Part shown: positions 1 through 5,016 of the stretch, one piece after another | Position numbering within the stretch: position 1 is the first letter of the stretch | Layout: every line of letters begins with the position of its first letter | NCBI GenBank assembly: GCA_900540455.1 | Contig: UQGD01000053.1 | Coordinates: 1-9,574 of the forward strand | DNA: 9,574 nucleotides | From: an uncultured Faecalibacterium sp. | GTDB lineage: Bacteria > Bacillota > Clostridia > Oscillospirales > Ruminococcaceae | Direction: 5' to 3' | Position numbers and translations under genes: made by a program | The notes under the pieces: generated by a model | What the model saw: only the letters and a program-made list of their open reading frames with translations | Databases searched by the model: none | Told to the model about the DNA's origin: nothing

Positions 1-84
1 CTGCCGGAGCTGGTGGAAAAGGTGTCTGCATTGGTCAGCAAAAAGGGCGAAAAGCCCGCAGACGAGGCACCCAAGGCAGAGTAA
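1..84 (+). CDS. 3' end of an unidentified protein gene (partial)
   Basis: The first 27 codons of the window are open in frame 1 and end at TAA (82-84). The encoded tail begins LPELVEKVSALVSKKGEK and ends in a Lys/Glu/Ala/Pro-rich stretch, a common composition for a flexible charged C-terminus. Codon choice (CTG, GTG, AAG, GAG) matches the genes further along, which supports real coding. The start and main domains lie outside the window, so no family can be named. It converges on hisS with a 151-base gap. A short open stretch at a window edge can also be chance, so confidence is moderate. Confidence 0.55.
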   Translation: MPELVEKVSALVSKKGEKPADEAPKAE

Positions 85-235
85 GCCTTGACAGGAACCC
101 TCTGACTAGGCGGTATGCCGGTAGCTTTCTCCTCGGACACGAATCGGGCCATTCCATCGCCCGCCCTATTGCCTGCGGCAACAGGGTCCCACCCCAGCGG
201 ACACTTGCTTTGGGAAACTTCCCGCCGCCCGTCTG
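85..235. other. Convergent intergenic region rich in inverted repeats
   Basis: This gap lies between the stop of the + strand gene and the stop of hisS. It holds several inverted repeats: cgggc (145-149) with gcccg (159-163); a 9-pair stem with one mismatch, 164-173 with 177-186, closing on a three-base loop; and ggga/tccc around 213-224. The sequence CGGACAC occurs twice as a direct repeat (134-140 and 198-204). The ends can also pair weakly (TGACAG 89-94 with CTGTTA 233-238). None of the stems is followed by a T run on either strand, so no ordinary intrinsic terminator is evident. It may hold a structured RNA, but I could not match it to 6S, SRP, tmRNA or RNase P RNA by eye. Confidence 0.35.
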
Positions 236-1477
236 TTACTGTTGTGCGAAGATCTTTACCTCATCCTTGTCCATAAAGGCGGCACCGGCGAAACCGGAAG
301 CCTCCAGCTGGCCCAGCTGCTTGCCCAGCTTCTTGGCCTGAGGCAGAACGGTGACGTTGTAGGTGTCGCGCAGCTGCGCGGCTTTGGCCAGCACGGCGGG
401 GAAGTCCACATTGCTGTTGTAGAGCAGGGCGATCTTCTGCTTGGCACCGGGGATCTGATAACCCTGCTCCAGCAGGATGCCGCAGACGCGCTCGAAGCCG
501 ATGGAGAAGCCCACAGCGGGCACCTTGGTGCCCAGGAACTTGCCGATCATGTTGTCGTAGCGGCCGCCGCCAGCCACTGCACCGCTGAACTGCGGGCAGG
601 TGATCTCAAACACCATGCCGGTGTAGTAGCCCTGACCGCGCACGAGGCTGGGGCAGTAGGTCACCTGATAGCGGCCTGCGGCCATGGCGTTGGCAGTAGC
701 GAGGACGTACTTGAGGTCGTCGGCGATGGCCGGATCTGCGCAGCGGGCCGCTACGGCGTCCAGCGTTACTTCACCGGCGGCGATGAAATCGGCCAGAGCC
801 TGAATGGCGGCTTCCGGCAGCTGCTTCTCGGTCAGCTCAGCCTTGACGCCCTCGGCACCGATCTTGTCCATCTTATCGAAGGTGATGCAGACGGAATCCA
901 GCGTATCGGCGGCAAAGCCCATGCTCTCCAGCATGCCGCGCAGGATGCGGCGGTCGTTGATGTTGACGGTGAAGCCGGTAAAGCCGATGTTCAAAAGCGC
1001 ACGGGCCGTGACATCGATCAGCTCGATCTCGGCATTGGGGCTTTCGTCTCCCAGGATATCGATATCACACTGGACAAACTCCCGCAGGCGGCCCTTCTGG
1101 GGGCGCTCGGCCCGGAATACCCGGTCGGTCTGGATGACCTTAAAAGGGGTGGGCAGCTTGTCCCGGTTGGCGGCATAGTAGCGGGATAAAGGCAGGGTCA
1201 GGTCGTAGCGCAGACCCATATCAGACAGCTGGGCTGCATCCCCGGAGGCCAAGGCGGCGGTGAGCTTTTCGCCCCGCTTGAGCACCTTGAAGATCAGGTT
1301 CAGGTTGTCGCCGCCCTCGGATTTGTCCAGATTCTCCATATCTTCCAGCATGGGGGTGGAGATACGCTCGAACCCGCTGGCGCGGTAGGTGGCTAGGATC
1401 TGGCCCTGGATATAGTCCCGCAGGGCCTGTTCGGCGGGCAGCAGATCGCGCATACCCTTGAGTGCTTGGATCTTCAT
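236..1477 (-). CDS. hisS: Histidine--tRNA ligase (HisRS)
   Basis: A cytoplasmic class II aminoacyl-tRNA synthetase that charges tRNA-His using ATP and histidine. The 413-residue length is normal for the family. Visible landmarks are GMRDLLP at 8-14; motif 2 around 116-137 with RAERPQKGR and the motif Arg residues; the histidine-binding segment LVRGQGYYTG at 278-287 with catalytic Arg280; the glycine-rich AGGGRYD at 302-308; and motif 3 GFSIGFER at 323-330. Residues from about 347 to 413 form the anticodon-binding domain. The ATG is preceded by AGAGAGG at a suitable distance. The catalytic core is of the eukaryote-like type (RYDLT at 90-94, NDRRIL at 174-179) rather than the E. coli RPEGT type. 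HisZ is unlikely because the active-site motifs are intact. It is transcribed alone from the promoter at 1542-1569. Confidence 0.96.
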   Translation of the reverse strand: MKIQALKGMRDLLPAEQALRDYIQGQILATYRASGFERISTPMLEDMENLDKSEGGDNLNLIFKVLKRGEKLTAALASGDAAQLSDMGLRYDLTLPLSRYYAANRDKLPTPFKVIQTDRVFRAERPQKGRLREFVQCDIDILGDESPNAEIELIDVTARALLNIGFTGFTVNINDRRILRGMLESMGFAADTLDSVCITFDKMDKIGAEGVKAELTEKQLPEAAIQALADFIAAGEVTLDAVAARCADPAIADDLKYVLATANAMAAGRYQVTYCPSLVRGQGYYTGMVFEITCPQFSGAVAGGGRYDNMIGKFLGTKVPAVGFSIGFERVCGILLEQGYQIPGAKQKIALLYNSNVDFPAVLAKAAQLRDTYNVTVLPQAKKLGKQLGQLEASGFAGAAFMDKDEVKIFAQQ

Positions 1478-1505
1478 GCGTGTTTTCCTCTCTTTGCAGC
1501 TGTGG

Positions 1506-1522
1506 TAAAGCAGGATGCTTTA
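1506..1522. repeat. Perfect inverted repeat in the hisS leader
   Basis: TAAAGCA (1506-1512) and TGCTTTA (1516-1522) are perfect inverted arms of 7 bases around a 3-base centre. On the hisS transcript this lies between the predicted start point and the Shine-Dalgarno sequence. On the + strand it touches the weak -35 proposed for the MFS gene. It could be a protein operator serving both divergent genes or a small leader hairpin. A 17-base operator-like palindrome is more often a DNA-binding site, but no regulator is encoded nearby. Confidence 0.45.
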
Positions 1523-1546
1523 TAAATATAGTACGTCTCCTATTAT
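1519..1546 (+). promoter_or_regulatory. Possible weak promoter for the MFS gene
   Basis: On the + strand, TTTATA (1519-1524, 4 of 6 to the -35 consensus) and TATTAT (1541-1546, 5 of 6 to the -10 consensus) are 16 bases apart. This would overlap the divergent hisS promoter and leave a leader of about 95 bases. It is the best candidate seen between hisS and the MFS gene, but the -35 is poor. Confidence 0.3.
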
Positions 1547-1569
1547 AGAAAATTGTACGGGAATGTCAA
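1542..1569 (-). promoter_or_regulatory. Consensus sigma-A promoter of hisS
   Basis: Read on the minus strand there is a perfect -35 TTGACA (1564-1569) and a perfect -10 TATAAT (1542-1547), separated by 16 bases. Transcription should begin near 1535, giving a leader of about 57 bases before the hisS ATG. That is too short for a T-box, so hisS appears to be expressed strongly and constitutively unless the palindrome in the leader matters. The 6/6 match of both hexamers makes this the clearest promoter in the window. Confidence 0.87.
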
Positions 1570-1649
1570 TCAAAAACGGGCACACTAAGGAGGCTGAGCC
1601 GGGCGGAGCGGTTTTGGCCCGCAGGGCGGCGGAAAAAAGGAGGGGTATT

Positions 1650-2864
1650 ATGCAAAAAGGTGCAACAGGGCGTGCATGGGCGATCCTGGCGGCGGGGGCG
1701 GCGATCCAGATCTTTACCGGGGTCCCGGCGGCATGGGGGGTGTTCAACCAGCCGGTAACACAGGAGTACGGCCTTAGCGAGGGTGCGGCAGGATGGGTGT
1801 TCAGCCTGCTTATTGCGGCGTTTGGGGTAGGGTGTGTCATCGGAGGTTTTTTGCAGGATCAGCACGGCCCCCGCTGTGCGGCCTTGTGGGGCACGGGGCT
1901 GCTCTGCGGCGGGATGTTCGGCGCAGCAGCCCTGCCATCCGAAGCGGGCGGGTGGTTTTGGGCGGTGTTCAGCCTGCCGGTGGGCTTAGGCACAGCGTTT
2001 TTATACCCGGCGATCCAATCCTGTGCACAAAAGTGGTTCCAGGACCGCAAGGGACTTGCGACGGGGGTCATCGGCGGCGCAGTGGGTCTGTCCGGGGCTT
2101 TTCTTACTGTTTTTGTCCGGGGGACAGCGGCAGGCATCGGGCCGGTGCAGGGCATCCGGGGGGCGTTCTGGGCGCTGGGCGGTCTGTGTCTTCCGGTCTG
2201 TCTGGGGGGAAGCCTGCTGCTGAAAGACCCGCCCCCGTCCGGGAAAAAGCAGCCGGAGACCGGGCTGGATCTTGGGCCGGGGCAGATGCTCCGCACCCGA
2301 AATTATTGGCTTTGTGCCGGTGCGGTGTGCTTTTCTACCCCGGCGGTGCTGCTGTTCAGCCCCATTATATTGCAGCTGTGTGCGCAGCGGGGGCTTGCGG
2401 AAGGGGATGCTTTGTGGGCGGTGGTGCTGGGCAGCGTGGGCAGCGCCGCCGGACGGCTGCTGATGCCGATGCTCAGCGATAAGCTGGGGCGGCGAATGGT
2501 GGACCTTGGGCTGTTTGCGGCCTCTTTTGCACTATCGGGGATCTTTTGGCTGGCCCAGGGATGGTGGGTCGTGGGGGTCTATGCAGGGCTGACCTTCTGC
2601 TACTCGGCACTGGCGGCGGTGCTGCCGGCGCTGTCTACGGATCTGTTCGGTCTGCCCCACGCAGGGGTCAATTATGGATTTTTGGCGCTGGGACAAAGTG
2701 TGGGCAGCCTTGTGTTCCCCCAGGCGGCCCGGCTGCTGGCGCTGGAGAGCGGACGGCATATCCTGGCACTGGCAGGGGCAGCGGCGGGGTTTGCCTCTAT
2801 CTGGATGCTGGGGCAGACCGGAGGGGGAAAAAGCGTCCCTTTGTCGAAATTGACAAAAAAGTGA
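1650..2864 (+). CDS. MFS transporter, oxalate/formate-antiporter (OFA) type
   Basis: A 404-residue polytopic membrane carrier with about 12 hydrophobic segments (roughly 10-32, 46-68, 76-95, 101-122, 136-157, 171-191, 219-241, 254-276, 284-303, 305-328, 341-362, 370-387). The MFS loop signature GGFLQDQHGPR sits at 65-75 between helices 2 and 3, with a partner SDKLGRR at 276-282 after helix 8. The N-terminal pattern (IFTGVPAAWGVF, then two helices ending at motif A) fits the OFA branch, whose members exchange small carboxylates. An Arg in helix 8 (269) fits the family. No Lys is seen in helix 11, where the oxalate carrier OxlT has one, so oxalate itself is not indicated. The ATG at 1650 is chosen over an in-frame ATG at 1515 because AGGAGGGG lies at 1638-1645 and the extra 45 codons are polar and leader-like. 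Codon use is looser (TTG, CTT, GGG) than in the following operons. The substrate is unknown. Confidence 0.85.
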   Translation: MQKGATGRAWAILAAGAAIQIFTGVPAAWGVFNQPVTQEYGLSEGAAGWVFSLLIAAFGVGCVIGGFLQDQHGPRCAALWGTGLLCGGMFGAAALPSEAGGWFWAVFSLPVGLGTAFLYPAIQSCAQKWFQDRKGLATGVIGGAVGLSGAFLTVFVRGTAAGIGPVQGIRGAFWALGGLCLPVCLGGSLLLKDPPPSGKKQPETGLDLGPGQMLRTRNYWLCAGAVCFSTPAVLLFSPIILQLCAQRGLAEGDALWAVVLGSVGSAAGRLLMPMLSDKLGRRMVDLGLFAASFALSGIFWLAQGWWVVGVYAGLTFCYSALAAVLPALSTDLFGLPHAGVNYGFLALGQSVGSLVFPQAARLLALESGRHILALAGAAAGFASIWMLGQTGGGKSVPLSKLTKK

Positions 2865-2871
2865 CAAAAGA

Positions 2872-2895
2872 GGCGGCAAAAGCGTGGAAACCGCC
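2872..2895 (+). other. Weak hairpin after the MFS gene
   Basis: GGCGG (2872-2876) and CCGCC (2891-2895) can form a 5-pair stem with a 14-base loop just after the MFS stop. No T run follows directly; the nearest is at about 2930-2934. It is at best a poor terminator, so some read-through into the scaffold operon is possible. Confidence 0.25.
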
Positions 2896-2937
2896 GATTG
2901 AGGGAAAAAGAGGAAAAAAGGATGACGATTTTTTGCG

Positions 2938-2951
2938 TAAAAGCGCTTGCA
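2938..2951 (+). promoter_or_regulatory. cre-like operator overlapping the -35 box
   Basis: The 14 bases TAAAAGCGCTTGCA match the classical Firmicute cre half-palindromic form TGAAAGCGCTTTCA at 12 positions, including the perfect core AAGCGCTT (2941-2948). They overlap the first five bases of the -35 box. In known cases a LacI-family protein such as CcpA bound at this position blocks RNA polymerase. The site is visible in the sequence; CcpA as the actual binder, and sugar control of this operon, are inference. Confidence 0.5.
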
Positions 2952-2975
2952 AAACCGCTGCGTTTTCTCTATAAT
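2947..2975 (+). promoter_or_regulatory. Sigma-A promoter of the scaffold/GGGtGRT operon
   Basis: TTGCAA (2947-2952, 5 of 6 to consensus) and a perfect TATAAT (2970-2975) are separated by the optimal 17 bases. Initiation is expected near 2982, leaving a leader of about 150 bases before the scaffold ATG. The strength of this promoter agrees with the highly biased codon use of the two genes it serves. Confidence 0.85.
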
Positions 2976-2981
2976 GAATGT

Positions 2982-3133
2982 GTGCGTGATAGTATCGGAA
3001 AAAGCGCCGGGGCACCGCGCAGCAGATCCTGCCGGTGCAAAAGCGGCAGGGGCGGGCCGAACACTCTGGCCCGCAGGCACGGCGGCTTTCCGGATACCGC
3101 AAAGCGTTAATTTGTCAAAAGGAGAGTATGATC
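2982..3133 (+). promoter_or_regulatory. Hairpin-rich 5' leader of the scaffold operon
   Basis: From the predicted start point to the scaffold ATG the leader carries consecutive inverted repeats: GCGC 3004-3007 with 3017-3020; CCTGCC 3028-3033 with GGCAGG 3045-3050 (11-base loop); and GCGGGCC 3052-3058 with GGCCCGC 3068-3074 (9-base loop, 7 perfect pairs). GGCACC-like and GGTGC elements (3012-3016, 3034-3038) could pair in an alternative fold. No T run follows the stems, so control by premature termination is not obvious. It resembles no riboswitch class that I can recognise by eye. Confidence 0.4.
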
Positions 3134-3835
3134 ATGACCTATTCGCAGCAAGTCCAGAATATGTGCCCGATCACCAAGGGTCCCAAGCATGGTCCCGCAC
3201 CCATCCCTGAAGAGGGCGCATGGGTCAAGGCTTATGAGATCAAAGATATCAGCGGCTACACCCACGGTGTGGGTTGGTGCGCACCCCAGCAGGGCACCTG
3301 CAAGCTGTCCCTGAATATCAAGAACGGCGTCATCGAGGAGGCTCTGGTGGAGACCATCGGCTGCTCCGGCATGACCCATTCCGCTGCTATGGCAGGCGAG
3401 ATCCTGCCCGGCAAGACCATCCTGGAAGCTCTGAACACCGACCTGGTGTGCGACGCCATCAACGTGGCTATGCGTGAGCTGTTCCTGCAGATCGTCTACG
3501 GCCGCAGCCAGACCGCTTTCTCTGAGGACGGTCTGCCCATCGGCGCTGGTCTGGACGACCTGGGCAAGGGTCTGCGCTCCATGACCGGCACCATCTTCTC
3601 CACCAAGGAGAAGGGCGTGCGCTACCTGGAGCTGACCGAGGGCTACATCAACAAGCTGGCTGTGGACGAGAACAACGAGGTCATCGGCTACCAGTTCGTC
3701 AAGCTGGGCAAGATGATGGAGGACATCCGTCACGGCAAGAGCCCCAACGAGGCATATGAGAACAACGTGGGCACCTACGGCCGCTTCAGCAAAGAGCAGG
3801 GCGCGGTCAAGTACATCGACCCGCGTGAGGAATAA
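3134..3835 (+). CDS. NifU/IscU-like iron-sulfur scaffold protein, atypical
   Basis: A 233-residue soluble protein resembling the NifU N-terminal (IscU) fold, which in known members assembles Fe-S clusters on three cysteines. The strongest match is GCSGMTHSAAMAGEILPGKT (76-95), equivalent to the central IscU Cys segment and its following Gly-Lys-Thr. Upstream, GTCKLSL (54-60) matches the first IscU cysteine segment, but the Cys-Gly-Asp is replaced. Where IscU has its His-Cys pair this protein has a Gly-Ala context (about 135-140), so the third ligand seems missing. Further cysteines are at 11, 49 and 106. The C-terminal 80 residues (150-233) extend past IscU length. The start at 3134 is preferred over an in-frame ATG at 3128 because AAGGAG (3119-3124) is 9 bases away from it. 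It is co-transcribed with the GGGtGRT gene 17 bases downstream. Leu is encoded almost only by CTG, suggesting high expression. Confidence 0.85.
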   Translation: MTYSQQVQNMCPITKGPKHGPAPIPEEGAWVKAYEIKDISGYTHGVGWCAPQQGTCKLSLNIKNGVIEEALVETIGCSGMTHSAAMAGEILPGKTILEALNTDLVCDAINVAMRELFLQIVYGRSQTAFSEDGLPIGAGLDDLGKGLRSMTGTIFSTKEKGVRYLELTEGYINKLAVDENNEVIGYQFVKLGKMMEDIRHGKSPNEAYENNVGTYGRFSKEQGAVKYIDPREE

Positions 3836-3852
3836 GAGAGGAGGCACAACGT

Positions 3853-4851
3853 ATGGCTACTTTTGAATCGATGGATCGCCGCATGCCCAAGATCGAGGCA
3901 TGCCTGAAGGCCAACGGCCTGGAGTCTCTGGACGCCTGCAACGAGATGCTGCTGGCAAAGGGCATCGACTGCGACAAGATCGTCCGCGGTGTGCAGCCCA
4001 TCTGCTTTGATAACGCTGTCTGGGCATACATCCTGGGCACTGCCATCGCCGTCAAGCGCGGCCTGGTGGACGCTGCTGAGTGTGCTTCCGCTATCGGCGA
4101 GGGCCTGGAGGCCTTCACCATCCCCGGCTCTGTGGCAGAGCAGCGCAACGTGGGCCTGGGTCACGGCAACCTGGGTGCCCGCCTGCTGAGCGAGGACACC
4201 ACCTGCTTTGCATTCCTGGCTGGCCACGAGTCCTTTGCAGCTGCTGAGGGCGCCATCGGCATCGCTCGCACCGCTAACAAGGTGCGCAAGACCCCGCTGC
4301 GCGTTATCCTGAACGGCCTGGGCAAGGACGCTGCCTACATCATCTCCCGCATCAACGGCTTCACCTATGTGCAGACCGAGTATGACATCCCCACCCAGAC
4401 CCTGACCGTCGTGAAGGAGATCCCCTTCTCCAACGGCGAGCGTGCTGCTGTCAAGTGCTACGGCGCTAACGACGTCATGGAGGGTGTTGCCATCATGAAG
4501 AAGGAGGACGTTCAGTGCTCCATCACCGGCAACTCCACCAACCCCGTCCGCTTCCAGCACCTGGTTGCTGGCACCTACAAGAAGTGGGCTAACGAGAACG
4601 GCAAGAAGTACTTCTCCGTCGCTTCCGGCGGCGGCACCGGCCGTACCCTGCACCCGGACAACGTGGCAGCCGGCCCCGCCAGCTATGGCCTGACCGACTC
4701 TCTGGGCCGCGTGCACGGCGATGCTCAGTTTGCTGGTTCTTCCTCTGTGCCTGCACACGTGGAGATGATGGGTCTGATCGGCATGGGCAACAACCCCATG
4801 GTCGGCGCCACCGTCGCATGTGCTGTGGCTGCAGCCCAGGCTAACGCCTGA
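3853..4851 (+). CDS. GGGtGRT family protein, function unknown
   Basis: A 332-residue protein containing the exact family signature GGGTGRT at 259-265, within a conserved SVASGGGTGRTLHPDN segment. Other notable stretches are the glycine-rich GLGHGNLGARLL (101-112), the GHESFAAAEGAIGIARTANK region (124-143), RVILNGLGKDAAYIISRINGF (150-170) and KCYGANDVMEGVAI (201-214). Cysteines occur at 17, 29, 40, 51, 77, 118, 202, 222 and 323. No signal peptide or long membrane helix is apparent, so it is probably cytosolic. The family is defined by its motif only; its biochemical activity is not known to me. Its constant partner in Clostridia is the scaffold gene upstream, and the AGAGGAGG ribosome site (3837-3844) 8 bases before the ATG lies in the short intergenic gap, consistent with paired expression. 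A role in cluster or cofactor handling is inferred from this pairing only. Confidence 0.9.
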   Translation: MATFESMDRRMPKIEACLKANGLESLDACNEMLLAKGIDCDKIVRGVQPICFDNAVWAYILGTAIAVKRGLVDAAECASAIGEGLEAFTIPGSVAEQRNVGLGHGNLGARLLSEDTTCFAFLAGHESFAAAEGAIGIARTANKVRKTPLRVILNGLGKDAAYIISRINGFTYVQTEYDIPTQTLTVVKEIPFSNGERAAVKCYGANDVMEGVAIMKKEDVQCSITGNSTNPVRFQHLVAGTYKKWANENGKKYFSVASGGGTGRTLHPDNVAAGPASYGLTDSLGRVHGDAQFAGSSSVPAHVEMMGLIGMGNNPMVGATVACAVAAAQANA

Positions 4852-4855
4852 GTTT

Positions 4856-4881
4856 GACCGAGGCCTCGTTAGAGGCAGGTC
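4856..4881 (+). other. Small hairpin just after the GGGtGRT stop
   Basis: GACC (4856-4859) pairs with GGTC (4878-4881), and inside it GCCTC (4863-4867) pairs with GAGGC (4872-4876) around a GTTA loop. It sits 16 bases ahead of the main terminator stem. It may protect the 3' end of the transcript or be incidental. Confidence 0.35.
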
Positions 4882-4896
4882 CTAATATCGTTCGGC

Positions 4897-4933
4897 AAAG
4901 GGGGCTGCTTTCCGAATGAGCAGCTCCCTTTTT
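4897..4933 (+). terminator. Intrinsic terminator of the scaffold/GGGtGRT operon
   Basis: A 13-pair stem (4897-4909 with 4919-4931, one G-U pair) closes on a 9-base loop and runs straight into a T run (4929-4933). This is a textbook intrinsic terminator and separates the scaffold operon from the flavoprotein operon. The A-rich foot could allow some activity in the other direction, but no convergent gene is present. Confidence 0.9.
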
Positions 4934-4937
4934 ACGC

Positions 4938-4946
4938 TGATATAAA
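4938..4946 (+). promoter_or_regulatory. Possible extended -10 promoter of the flavoprotein operon
   Basis: TGATATAAA forms an extended -10 (TG, one base, then TATAAA) directly behind the terminator. No good -35 is found, since the bases 17 upstream fall in the terminator stem. It is the only promoter-like sequence between the terminator and the gene. It would give a leader of about 65 bases containing the hairpin at 4972-4996. Confidence 0.35.
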
Positions 4947-4971
4947 CCAAGAAGATAGATGAACAATCCCC

Positions 4972-4996
4972 GCACGGCAGCAAAATGCCGCTGTGC
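4972..4996 (+). other. Hairpin ahead of the flavoprotein ribosome site
   Basis: GCACGGCA (4972-4979) pairs with TGCC (4986-4989) and, after a 3-base bulge, GTGC (4993-4996), closing on a 6-base loop. It ends only 6 bases before the GGAAGG ribosome binding site, so it could influence mRNA stability or access. Confidence 0.35.
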
Positions 4997-5016
4997 AACT
5001 GCAGGAAGGAAAAGAC

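Noticed and set aside
181..195. T-box-like sequence on the minus strand (GGGGTGGGACC)
   Set aside because: It resembles the T-box antiterminator core, but it lies downstream of hisS with no minus-strand gene after it, no specifier stem and no terminator.
242..1189. + strand reading frame opposite hisS
   Set aside because: hisS is unmistakable on the minus strand. This frame gives a repetitive His/Gly/Leu-rich product without a family.
1515..1649. N-terminal extension of the MFS protein from an ATG at 1515
   Set aside because: The added 45 residues are polar leader-type sequence, and the ATG at 1650 has an excellent ribosome site directly upstream.
2930..2934. T run taken as a terminator of the MFS gene
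   Set aside because: No stable stem lies directly before it; the only hairpin (2872-2895) is about 35 bases upstream and weak.
3035..3133. N-terminal extension of the scaffold protein
   Set aside because: The upstream codons cover the leader hairpins and the AAGGAG ribosome site. The ATG at 3134 is correctly spaced.
2947..3210. 87-codon + strand reading frame across the scaffold leader
   Set aside because: It begins inside the -35 box and would start upstream of the transcript.
3775..4758. Minus-strand reading frame opposite GGGtGRT
   Set aside because: A shadow of the biased + strand gene. The product is low-complexity Ala/Val/Gly/Asp-rich and has no ribosome site.
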